A DNA stretch of 64,000 nt. It comes from an uncultured Flavobacteriales bacterium. GTDB lineage: Bacteria; Bacteroidota; Bacteroidia; Flavobacteriales; Flavobacteriaceae. Shown here piece by piece: positions 1-7,984 of the stretch (position 1 is the stretch's first letter; each line of letters starts with the position of its first letter). A program made the position numbers and the translations under genes. The notes under the pieces were generated by a model. It ran no database searches, had not been told where the DNA came from, and saw only the letters and a program-made list of their open reading frames with translations. The DNA lies in contig CAJWBA010000007.1 of assembly GCA_913020155.1 (NCBI GenBank), positions 1 to 64,000 of the forward strand, read 5' to 3'.

Positions 1-2
1 AC

Positions 3-3000
3 ATGGCGATTAAAGTAAATAGAACTGTAGAAATACTTGCTGATGTAGAACCGCCATTCATAAAAGAAGCACGTGTGCTAAATCTAAATTCATTGAGTTT
101 GACTCTTAACGAACCTGCTTTCAGATCGAACAATGAATTATTATTGAATACAAGTTTTAGTCTTACGCTAAGTACAGGCTCTGCGACGATACAAAATAAC
201 ACGCCTCAAAAGTTAGTACAAAATGATGATATTAATTACACCTTGTTCTTTGAAACTATAGGTATTATAAATGATAATCAAACTATTACGATAGATCTAA
301 CTGAAAGCATCACAGATGCAAATAATAACACTACCAGTACTTTCAATCAGAATAATGTAATTTCTATGATTCCAGACTCGGATAACGATGGTGTTCCGGA
401 CGAATTAGATGTCTGTCCAAATACACCTTCTGAAGAAATAATTGACTCAGAGGGATGCTCAATCAATCAAAGGGATGATGATAAAGACGGAATTAATAAC
501 GGAATTGACAAATGCCCTGGAACTCCACTTGGTGAAGAAGTAGATGAATTTGGATGTTCAAAATTACAGAATGATTTAGATCAAGATGGAATAACTAATG
601 ATGAAGATCAGTGTCCTCGAACTGATCAAGGATTAGAGGTTGATGAAAATGGTTGTGCTAAAATTCAACTTGATGAAGACCTTGACGGAGTTCCAGATAC
701 GGTTGATGAATGTAAAAACTCAAGACCAGGAACTGAAGTTGATGAATCTGGCTGTGATAAAAAGCAAAACGATGAAGACTTAGATGGAGTAAGAAATGAA
801 GATGATCTTTGTCCTAGAACAGAAGGTGGACCAGAAAGTGTTGATGTGTTTGGATGTTCTATTTTACAAAAAGAAACGAGTGACGACTCTGATTTGGATG
901 GTGTTAAAGACGAATTTGACCAGTGTCAGGAATCTCCACTTGGTGCAATTGTTGATCCTGAAACGGGATGTTCTGAAAAAGAATTGAGTGAAATCGAAGA
1001 TTTAAAAGATGATGATGGAGACAGAGTGCCTAACAAATTAGATTTATGTAAAAATACTTTACCTGGAGCGATCGTTGATCAAACAGGATGTACCCAAAGT
1101 GAGCTCGTCATAATTGCAGAGGTAGACAAAGATTTTGATGGTATACCCGACACCATGGATTCTTGTCCCGAAACTAATAAAGGAGAGGTAGTAAACGAAT
1201 TTGGATGTTCCAAAAGTCAAGTAGATAGTGATAAGGATAAGGTCATGGATGACAAAGACCTTTGTCCAAATACTAATATTGGAGAAATTGTAAATGAATA
1301 TGGTTGCTCCATCAATCAGTTAGAAAATGATTTGGATCTTGACGGAGTTTTAAATGAGGATGATCTTTGTGAGAACACACCTTATGGAGAAGAGGTAGAT
1401 GAAAACGGTTGTACAAAATCTCAAATTGATTTAGATACTGATCTTGATGGTGTGCTCGACATTAATGATAAATGTTTAGATACTAAACGTGGTTTAGAGG
1501 TTGATGAATTTGGGTGTAACGAGAATCAGTTGGATGATGACGAGGATGGTGTTCCTAATGAACTAGATCGCTGTCCAGAAACTCCTTTAAATGCAGAAGT
1601 TAATGAAGATGGCTGTTCCTTAGATCAATTGGATCAAGACAGTGATAATGATGGCGTTTTGAATGAAGATGATTTTTGTCCAAACACAGAAGAAGGAGCT
1701 AAAGTGGATGAAAAAGGTTGTCCCTACAAGCCGCCAACTATATATGGAAATGAATTTGAAACAAAAGAATTTAGTAATATTACTTCATTTGATAACACCC
1801 CTCAAGAGTTTGAAGCAATAGCTTTAGGTAAGATTATTAGTTTTGATAATAATCCTCCTCTGGACTCTGGAGACAACAGTATTTCTTTTTCTGTTCTAAG
1901 CGGTGCAGACTCAAGCTTCTTCGATGTAAAAGGCGATATCTTGTATCTCACAAGACCAACTGATTTCGAGGAAAAAAATAAACTAAAAGTTGAGATTGAG
2001 GCAACAAACAGTAGGGGAGTTTCTTCCAGCTCAATATTTAGACTCAAGGTATTAGATATCCCCAATACCTATGCGTTTGCAAACTATTCTTTAAGTGTTT
2101 TTGATGTTGAAACTGAAACAAGTGGTTCCAAGGTTGGTCACAAGAGGTATTACTATCCTAACGTAAATAAAGGAGTTGGTAAATGGAAGATTAAAAAGAA
2201 AATTAGTGGTGGAAAAGATGCAGCCTTATTTAAGATAGGAGCTAGTGGTGACATGAACAAAGGAAGAAGTGGTGAATCTGAGGATTTCTTAGAATTTATA
2301 TACCCTCCAGATTTTGAAGACCCAAAAGATCACAATAAAGACAATATTTATGAAGTTGAAGTAATCAACATAAATACTGAAGATGGAGACACTAACGTTC
2401 CTGTTGTGGTAACTCAAACACAACTTGTTGTTCCAGAAGGAAATGCAACTGCTATTCAGTTACAAACGGTTGCAGCATCTCCATTAGATGATACAGACGG
2501 TGACGGAATCGCAGATATATTTGACAATAGTCCGTTAAAAAGCAATCCAGACCAAAGCGATTCTGACGGAGATGGAGTTGGTGATGTTACAGATGATGCC
2601 GATCATGACGGAGTATGGAATCCTTTTGATAAATGTATCGAAACTCCTTACGGATCTCTGGTAGATAACAGCGGTTGTGTGATATTTTATTTACCACCAA
2701 CTAATTTTTCACTTTCAAAAACTGAAAAATGTAAAGACACCAACAGCATCAATTTAACTGTTGAAGACACATCACTTACTTACAACATTAATGTTACTGG
2801 TGCAATTGTAACAAATGAAATCCTGACTAATGGATCTTGGAACGTAAATAATCTTTCACAAGGAAATTATTCTATTTGTGTAACTGTTGATGGAATTAAT
2901 CCAAATGAATTTGAACGTTGTTTTGATGTGACAATAAATGATCCTGAAGAACTCTCGGTTTACAGCACTGCGAGCAAGAGTAAAGAAAGTGTAACCTACC

Positions 3001-3407
3001 AATTAAGCGGAGGGAAAAGCTATTCCATAACACACAATGGAATTACAAAACAAACCATGGAAAGCGAGTACACACTCTATCTAGAAAAAGGAGTCAATAA
3101 TGTATCTATCAGTACAGGCCTTACCTGTCAGGGAATTTTTGAACAATCGTACTTCAATTCGGAAACAATAGTTTGTGCACCGAATCCATTCGACGAAATG
3201 CTGGCAATTTATATTGGAGGTAAGGAATTGAATGCTTACATAGAACTTTTCGCTAGTGATGGAAAGAAAGTTCTTTCAGAAAAATACTTTTTGACCGAAA
3301 ACAAACGCACTATCTACATTAACACCGCAATTTTGACAAGTGGTAGTTATGTTGTGAAAGTTTTAAATGCTTCCGTCAACGAATCTCAAATTGTGATAAA
3401 AGAGTAA
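3..3407 (+). CDS. Thrombospondin type 3 repeat protein with T9SS type A sorting domain (5' partial)
   Basis: The 3' end of a large secreted calcium-binding surface protein. The ATG at base 3 is probably internal: no signal peptide follows, and the frame is open to the window edge. After an Ig-like segment (about residues 1-120) come 13 consecutive TSP3-like units of about 33 residues (about 124-575), each with a DxDxDG Ca-loop and paired Cys, as in DSDNDGVPDELDVCPNT. Two cadherin-like segments follow (about 590-820), with phrases such as LTRPTDFEEKNKLKVEIEA, then one more DxDGDG cluster near 840-900. The last ~75 residues begin APNPFDEM and end GSYVVKVLNASVNESQIVIKE, a type A T9SS C-terminal domain. 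The Ca-loops suggest a rigid calcium-stabilised stalk outside the outer membrane. Its stop overlaps the next ATG by one base (TAATG). The ligand is unknown. Confidence 0.85.
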   Translation: MAIKVNRTVEILADVEPPFIKEARVLNLNSLSLTLNEPAFRSNNELLLNTSFSLTLSTGSATIQNNTPQKLVQNDDINYTLFFETIGIINDNQTITIDLTESITDANNNTTSTFNQNNVISMIPDSDNDGVPDELDVCPNTPSEEIIDSEGCSINQRDDDKDGINNGIDKCPGTPLGEEVDEFGCSKLQNDLDQDGITNDEDQCPRTDQGLEVDENGCAKIQLDEDLDGVPDTVDECKNSRPGTEVDESGCDKKQNDEDLDGVRNEDDLCPRTEGGPESVDVFGCSILQKETSDDSDLDGVKDEFDQCQESPLGAIVDPETGCSEKELSEIEDLKDDDGDRVPNKLDLCKNTLPGAIVDQTGCTQSELVIIAEVDKDFDGIPDTMDSCPETNKGEVVNEFGCSKSQVDSDKDKVMDDKDLCPNTNIGEIVNEYGCSINQLENDLDLDGVLNEDDLCENTPYGEEVDENGCTKSQIDLDTDLDGVLDINDKCLDTKRGLEVDEFGCNENQLDDDEDGVPNELDRCPETPLNAEVNEDGCSLDQLDQDSDNDGVLNEDDFCPNTEEGAKVDEKGCPYKPPTIYGNEFETKEFSNITSFDNTPQEFEAIALGKIISFDNNPPLDSGDNSISFSVLSGADSSFFDVKGDILYLTRPTDFEEKNKLKVEIEATNSRGVSSSSIFRLKVLDIPNTYAFANYSLSVFDVETETSGSKVGHKRYYYPNVNKGVGKWKIKKKISGGKDAALFKIGASGDMNKGRSGESEDFLEFIYPPDFEDPKDHNKDNIYEVEVININTEDGDTNVPVVVTQTQLVVPEGNATAIQLQTVAASPLDDTDGDGIADIFDNSPLKSNPDQSDSDGDGVGDVTDDADHDGVWNPFDKCIETPYGSLVDNSGCVIFYLPPTNFSLSKTEKCKDTNSINLTVEDTSLTYNINVTGAIVTNEILTNGSWNVNNLSQGNYSICVTVDGINPNEFERCFDVTINDPEELSVYSTASKSKESVTYQLSGGKSYSITHNGITKQTMESEYTLYLEKGVNNVSISTGLTCQGIFEQSYFNSETIVCAPNPFDEMLAIYIGGKELNAYIELFASDGKKVLSEKYFLTENKRTIYINTAILTSGSYVVKVLNASVNESQIVIKE

Positions 3408-4108
3408 TGAAAATGAAAAATATACAATCGTTTATTGCATTGATCGGATTTACCCTAGTCTTATGGAGTTGTTCTAGTTCATCAACACCTCTAGATCCAA
3501 CAATCCCCACACTGAGTTTTCCATTAAACAATGAAGCCTGCCAAGAAGGGGTATCATTGAATGACTCACAAAGCAGTCTTGAATTCAGATGGAACAGTTC
3601 ACAAAATGCCGAGAGATACAGCCTATCATTAATGAATTTATCCAATAATCAGGATCAAAGTTTTGAAACAAGTGGAACTTCACTTTCGGTAATACTTATA
3701 AAAAACACCCCTTATTCTTGGAGCATTACAGCCAAAGGAGAAGAAGGAAGTAATGATGCAAGTAGTGATTCTTGGAAGTTTTATTTAGCAAGCTCAGGAA
3801 TAATAAACTACGCTCCTTTTCCAACAGAATTATTGGCCCCTAGATCGGGAACTACAGTAACTCCTCTTAATGGAGAGATTATCCTAAATTGGGCTGGATC
3901 GGATGTAGATGGAGATTTAAATTATTTTGAGTTGTACTTGGATGAAAGCGACGCCTCTGAATTCATAAAACAAATTGATGCAATATCAACAACAACAGAA
4001 ACCAGTATTGAAGTTCAAAGTGAAACCTCTTACAGTTGGAAAATAATTGCTGTTGACAGTAATGGAAATAAAAGTAATTCAGGGATCTACACCTTCCGTA
4101 CGAACTAG
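3407..4108 (+). CDS. Fibronectin type III-like lipoprotein
   Basis: A 233-aa putative lipoprotein. The N-terminus has basic residues, a hydrophobic stretch and a lipobox (LVLWSC followed by a Ser run), so it is probably anchored in a membrane. Two Fn3-like beta-sandwich domains follow, about residues 30-125 and 135-233. Each carries the typical aromatic strands, such as YSWSITAKGEEG and TSYSWKIIAVDSNGN. The start at the TAATG overlap with the upstream TSP3 gene implies translational coupling; a second ATG two codons on is equally usable. The coupling suggests it works with that secreted adhesin, perhaps as a surface partner, but this is inference. It ends one base before the convergent hisS stop. 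No enzyme motif is visible. Confidence 0.75.
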   Translation: MKMKNIQSFIALIGFTLVLWSCSSSSTPLDPTIPTLSFPLNNEACQEGVSLNDSQSSLEFRWNSSQNAERYSLSLMNLSNNQDQSFETSGTSLSVILIKNTPYSWSITAKGEEGSNDASSDSWKFYLASSGIINYAPFPTELLAPRSGTTVTPLNGEIILNWAGSDVDGDLNYFELYLDESDASEFIKQIDAISTTTETSIEVQSETSYSWKIIAVDSNGNKSNSGIYTFRTN

Positions 4109-5488
4109 CTACTGAGCAATAAGCTTCAAAATTACTTCTTCAAACTTAGCTAATGAATGTGAAGTCTGGTTACCCGACTCCATATCTTTAAGGATAAAAC
4201 TTTTGTTATCAAGTTCTTCAGAACCCAACACAACCATAAAAGGTATTTCTTTTGCGTTAGCATAAGAAAACTGCTTTTTCATTTTTTCAGCATCAGGATA
4301 AAATTCACATCTGATATTATGAAAGCGTAACTCTTGAATCATTTTGAGGCAAGTAACAGCATAGTCTGAACCAAAATTTGCGAAAAGAACTTGAGTACCT
4401 TTTTGTGCAGATTTCGGAAATAAATTGAGTTCCTCAAGAACCAAATAAATTCGATCAAAACCAAAAGAAATCCCTACCCCACTGGTATCCTTCAAGCCAA
4501 AAACAGCTGTTAGGTCGTCATAACGTCCACCTCCACCAATAGATCCCATCTTTATCCCTTTTGGAGGCACTACTTCAAAAATACAACCCGTATAGTAATT
4601 TAGCCCTCGGGCTAAGGTAACATCAATATCTAATTCAATGGACTTTGTACCTAACTGAGTAACCGTATCAACAACAAAACGAAGTTCCTCAACTCCTTTC
4701 ATCCCCTGTTCTGATCCCTCTAAAAAAACAGACAAAAGATCAAGTTTTGAATTAAAATCACCTGTCAACCCCATTAGAGGTAATACTTTATTTACAGAAT
4801 CCCCTGAAAAACCTTTTGACAAAAGTTCATTAATTACACCCTCTTGACCAATTTTATCCAATTTATCAAGTGCAACCGTAAAATCAATAATACGTTCAGA
4901 AGCTCCCAAAACCTGAGCTATTCCAGCTAAAATCTTTCGATTATTAATTTTCAAAAGAGTGCCATTTAAATGTAAATGATGAAAAACATCATCATACAAA
5001 CCGCAAAGCTCAACTTCCTGCCAAAGCGATTTACTTCCCACAATATCAGCATCACACTGGAAAAATTCTTGAAAACGTCCGTGTTGAGGACGATCTGCTC
5101 TCCAAACAGGTTGAATCTGATAACGTTTAAAGGGGAAACTAATCTCGTTTTGGTGTTGTACAACATAGCGCGCAAAAGGAACCGTTAAATCATAACGTAA
5201 CGCTTTCTCAGAAAGAGAATTTGAAAAGGCAGCAAGTTTTTGATTAGCCAATGCATCTATATCTGCCTTTTTGAGCTTATCCCCAGAATTTAAAATTTTA
5301 AAAATCAAACGATCCCCTTCTTCTCCATATTTACCGAGAAGTGTCGATGTTTTTTCGAAAGAGGGAGTTTCGATCGGCTCAAAACCGTATTTTTCAAAAG
5401 AAGAAGAAAGAATTTTTTTTAAATAGCTCCTTTGGGCAACTTCTTTGGGCGAAAAATCTCTTGTACCCTTCGGTGTGGATGGTTTCAT
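4109..5488 (-). CDS. hisS: Histidyl-tRNA synthetase
   Basis: A class II aminoacyl-tRNA synthetase that charges tRNA-His. The 459 residues contain motif 1 near the N-terminus (TPKGTRDFSPKE), motif 2 (FKRYQIQPVWRADRPQHGR followed by EFFQCDADIVG), the histidine-binding loop LARGLNYYTGCIFEV and motif 3 (GVGISFGFDRIYL). The last ~90 residues form the anticodon-binding domain. It is slightly longer than the ~424-aa E. coli enzyme. It lies 40 bp downstream of the DUF6495-like gene on the same strand and is probably co-transcribed with it. Confidence 0.97.
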   Translation of the reverse strand: MKPSTPKGTRDFSPKEVAQRSYLKKILSSSFEKYGFEPIETPSFEKTSTLLGKYGEEGDRLIFKILNSGDKLKKADIDALANQKLAAFSNSLSEKALRYDLTVPFARYVVQHQNEISFPFKRYQIQPVWRADRPQHGRFQEFFQCDADIVGSKSLWQEVELCGLYDDVFHHLHLNGTLLKINNRKILAGIAQVLGASERIIDFTVALDKLDKIGQEGVINELLSKGFSGDSVNKVLPLMGLTGDFNSKLDLLSVFLEGSEQGMKGVEELRFVVDTVTQLGTKSIELDIDVTLARGLNYYTGCIFEVVPPKGIKMGSIGGGGRYDDLTAVFGLKDTSGVGISFGFDRIYLVLEELNLFPKSAQKGTQVLFANFGSDYAVTCLKMIQELRFHNIRCEFYPDAEKMKKQFSYANAKEIPFMVVLGSEELDNKSFILKDMESGNQTSHSLAKFEEVILKLIAQ

Positions 5489-5528
5489 GCTGTTGTATCA
5501 ATTTATTCTATAGACAAATATCCTACTT

Positions 5529-6005
5529 TTAGCGAGTCTTTGAAAGAAAAGAAGCGATACTTTTGTAGAATACGCCCTCAGACAAACGCCCTCCTTTTTC
5601 AATTAGATCAAAAATATCCTGCTTACGGTTCTTGTATTTCTTTTGGGATTGAAATATCGATACCGAATCAGAATGCATATTGGCCTCCATCCAACTGATA
5701 CCTGCTTCGGATGTAAAATCAATTGAACTATCCTCTGTATTCACTAAAATTAAATTCATTTGATCCTCTAAACACTCAAACAAAAATAAATGTTTAGGAT
5801 TAAGATGTTCAACAAAGAGGTTTTTTTTAAGAACATCATTCCAGACCAAATCACTAAATTCATTCAAAATCGAGTCGGCTTGGTCTAAATGATGAATTTT
5901 GAGTTGATACCAATTTTTTTTATCAATTGAATAAGCCGCCAAAAAAGTGCTAAATTCTTGGTGTAAAGCTTCAAATTGTTCTTTAGATAATCGTTTGTAT
6001 TCCAT
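5529..6005 (-). CDS. Conserved flavobacterial hypothetical (probable DUF6495)
   Basis: A 158-aa protein with no signal peptide or membrane segment, resembling a small family common near rplI or hisS in Flavobacteriia that I associate with DUF6495. The N-terminus MEYKRLSKEQFEALHQEF and the central FSDLVWNDVL stretch are the recognisable parts. The function is unknown. The start is notable: the ATG directly follows the T-run of the rplI terminator, so the GGTGGGG just upstream, the only purine-rich candidate ribosome site, is the 3' arm of that hairpin. There is no in-frame Met nearby to serve as an alternative. hisS follows 40 bp downstream. Confidence 0.7.
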   Translation of the reverse strand: MEYKRLSKEQFEALHQEFSTFLAAYSIDKKNWYQLKIHHLDQADSILNEFSDLVWNDVLKKNLFVEHLNPKHLFLFECLEDQMNLILVNTEDSSIDFTSEAGISWMEANMHSDSVSIFQSQKKYKNRKQDIFDLIEKGGRLSEGVFYKSIASFLSKTR

Positions 6006-6034
6006 AAAAAAAACCCCACCTTTTGAAAGTGGGG
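6006..6034 (-). terminator. Rho-independent terminator of the rpsF-rpsR-rplI operon
   Basis: On the minus strand CCCCAC, a 9-nt loop and GTGGGG are followed by eight T residues. It begins 29 bp after the rplI stop. The T-run touches the start codon of the downstream DUF6495-like gene, so termination and initiation of that gene share the same bases. Confidence 0.85.
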
Positions 6035-6062
6035 CTGTTTTGTATTCTATTGAAGCTTTGAC

Positions 6063-6509
6063 TTATTCTGCAATAATTTCAAAGGCAACTTGTACAACTA
6101 CTGTTCTGTGCAAACGAACAGTAGCTTCGTAAGCTCCTAGGCGCTTTATAGTTCTTCCAGGAAGTGTTATAAACTTCTTCTCAATTTCATGACTATTTTG
6201 TTTAAAAGCAAAAGATAAATCTTGACTTCCGATTGAACCAAATAATTTATCACCACTTCCCACTTTAGACTTGATTTTAATTTCAAGTGCTTGTAGCTTT
6301 TCACCAACTTTATTAGCGTCGTCAACTAACTTTTGCTCTTTAAAAGCGCGTTGTTTTAAATTCTCTGCAAGTACTTTTCGACCAGAAGAAGTAGCGATAA
6401 CTGCCTTCCCATTTGGAATCAAGAAGTTACGTCCATATCCATTTTTTACTTTTACGATGTCATCCTTAAAACCAAGGTTTTGTATATCTTCTTTGAGTAT
6501 TAGTTCCAT
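6063..6509 (-). CDS. rplI: 50S ribosomal protein L9
   Basis: A 148-aa protein with the L9 N-terminal rRNA-binding domain (MELILKEDIQNLGFKDDIVKVKNGYGRNFLIPNGKA). A long connecting helix and a C-terminal domain (about 85-148) follow. L9 bridges the L1-stalk base of the 50S subunit. It is the last gene of the rpsF-rpsR-rplI operon, 12 bp after rpsR, and is followed by a strong terminator. Confidence 0.97.
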   Translation of the reverse strand: MELILKEDIQNLGFKDDIVKVKNGYGRNFLIPNGKAVIATSSGRKVLAENLKQRAFKEQKLVDDANKVGEKLQALEIKIKSKVGSGDKLFGSIGSQDLSFAFKQNSHEIEKKFITLPGRTIKRLGAYEATVRLHRTVVVQVAFEIIAE

Positions 6510-6521
6510 TGATCTAAGTTT

Positions 6522-6818
6522 TTATTTTAATAAATCACCTACATAAGGCATTAAAGCTAAATGACGTGCGCGTTTAACAGCTACAGAAACTTTTCTTTGG
6601 TATTTTAAAGATGTTCCAGTCAAACGACGTGGAAGTAATTTCCCTTGCTCGTTTACAAACTTAATTAAAAAATCACCGTCTTTATAATCTACGTATTTAA
6701 TGCCAGATCTTTTAAATCGACAATATTTCTTCTTATTGTTAGTTTCGATATTCAAAGGAGTTAAATAACGTATTTCTCCTTCTTTTCTTCCTTTAGATTG
6801 TTCTTCTATTTTTGACAT
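6522..6818 (-). CDS. rpsR: 30S ribosomal protein S18
   Basis: A 98-aa protein with the S18 core ([19 protein letters not shown], then [33 protein letters not shown]). It binds S6 and 16S rRNA in the platform of the 30S subunit. The N-terminal ~20 residues ([20 protein letters not shown]) form an extension typical of Bacteroidota S18. It starts 2 bp after rpsF, so expression is coupled. Confidence 0.97.
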   Translation of the reverse strand: MSKIEEQSKGRKEGEIRYLTPLNIETNNKKKYCRFKRSGIKYVDYKDGDFLIKFVNEQGKLLPRRLTGTSLKYQRKVSVAVKRARHLALMPYVGDLLK

Positions 6819-6820
6819 AA

Positions 6821-7162
6821 TTACTTGGCTTTTGCTTTAGATTTTTTTACTCTTTTCTCTGCCCAAGCTATCGCATGCTTGTCAAGACTTACCGTGAGGT
6901 ATCTCATAATACGCTCATCTCTTCTAAATTCTACTTCCAAAGGTGCAATTGCATCTCCAGGAGCAGTGAATTCAAAAAGATGGTAAAAGCCACTTTTTTT
7001 GTTTTGAATTGGATAAGCCAACTTCTTCAGCCCCCAGTCTTCTTTGTTAACAAATTTGGCCCCTTTTGCTGTCAAAAGATCCTCAAATTTCTTAGCTGTT
7101 TCCTTTATCTGTTCATCAGATAAAACGGGATTTAGAATGAAAACAGTTTCGTAATGATTCAT
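6821..7162 (-). CDS. rpsF: 30S ribosomal protein S6
   Basis: A 113-aa protein with the S6 ferredoxin-like fold signature ([57 protein letters not shown]) and a lysine-rich tail. It pairs with S18 in the 30S platform. It is the first gene of the rpsF-rpsR-rplI operon; no ssb or priB is inserted, unlike some other phyla. A consensus promoter lies about 22 bp upstream, leaving a leader of only about 15-20 nt. Confidence 0.97.
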   Translation of the reverse strand: MNHYETVFILNPVLSDEQIKETAKKFEDLLTAKGAKFVNKEDWGLKKLAYPIQNKKSGFYHLFEFTAPGDAIAPLEVEFRRDERIMRYLTVSLDKHAIAWAEKRVKKSKAKAK

Positions 7163-7183
7163 ATTTATGTGATTTTAAGTGTG

Positions 7184-7213
7184 CAAAAATAAGCAAATAC
7201 CTATGGATACCAA
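7184..7213 (-). promoter_or_regulatory. Consensus Bacteroidota promoter of rpsF operon
   Basis: On the minus strand TTG, a 19-nt spacer and TATTTTTG exactly match the TTG-N17-19-TAnnTTTG form known for Bacteroidota primary sigma factor promoters. It sits 22 bp before the rpsF ATG. Confidence 0.75.
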
Positions 7214-7288
7214 ACATTTATCACTCTTTTTTAACCTTAAACAAGATAGAATCATTAATTTGAATTAACTTCAAACTTATTAAATTGT

Positions 7289-7984
7289 ATGAAACTGAAT
7301 TATGTTATTCTAGACCCCTATGATACCGAACGCATTCGGGCAAGACAACGTTTAAATGAAGTTGACGGATTGAATCTTACAGGAGAGTTTTCTGATTTCA
7401 ATGAATTAAAAAATTTCTTGCAATACGAAAGTGCAGATATTATCCTCGTAGACCCTTCTGCAGACAATGAAAAAATATTCAGTTGTATTGAGCGCCAGAA
7501 ACTTCAAAAAAAAGTAATTTTTACCTCTAAAAAAGCAAAACATGCAGTCAAAGGGTTTGAAATTGGAATATTAGATTTTATCCCTAAACCAATTAGTCTC
7601 AGTCGTTTCAATATTTCATTAAATCGAATTGAAAAAGAAAATTTACCCTCAATAAACACAAATCAAAATTCCAAACAAAGCATTGAGGTAAAGCACAACC
7701 TTAAAACTGAAAAAATTATCCTTTCCTCAATAAAATGGATAGAAGCTATGGGAGATTATGTCAAAATTGTTACCCCCCAAAAAAAATACATTGTTTTATC
7801 CTCAATGAAAAAAATACAAGAGCGCATTCCCGAAAAACTTTTTTTCAGATGTCATAAATCATACATCATCAACATAGAAGGGGTAGAGAATTTTTCGCAA
7901 ACCATGATTTTCTTGGATAAAAAGTCTATTCCCCTGAGTCGATCAAAAAAAAAGATTTTTCAAAATTTATGGGCAAATCGTTAA
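7289..7984 (+). CDS. LytTR-family response regulator (orphan)
   Basis: A 231-aa two-domain regulator. Residues 1-118 form a receiver domain. Asp55 in IILVDPSAD is the likely phosphoacceptor, and Lys100-Pro101 in DFIPKPISL is the conserved switch pair. The acidic pocket is reduced: the N-terminal strand reads YVILDPYD rather than the usual adjacent Asp pair. Residues about 130-231 form a LytTR DNA-binding domain (KWIEAMGDYVKIVT, LFFRCHKSYIINIEGVENF, IPLSRSKKK). Such proteins bind direct repeats upstream of target promoters. No histidine kinase is adjacent. It overlaps convergent priA by 4 bp. The targets cannot be seen from this window. Confidence 0.9.
   Translation: MKLNYVILDPYDTERIRARQRLNEVDGLNLTGEFSDFNELKNFLQYESADIILVDPSADNEKIFSCIERQKLQKKVIFTSKKAKHAVKGFEIGILDFIPKPISLSRFNISLNRIEKENLPSINTNQNSKQSIEVKHNLKTEKIILSSIKWIEAMGDYVKIVTPQKKYIVLSSMKKIQERIPEKLFFRCHKSYIINIEGVENFSQTMIFLDKKSIPLSRSKKKIFQNLWANR

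Noticed and set aside
796-987. 63-aa ORF within the TSP3 repeat region
   Set aside because: It is a +2 frame of the repeat-encoding DNA and shows no start signal or family.
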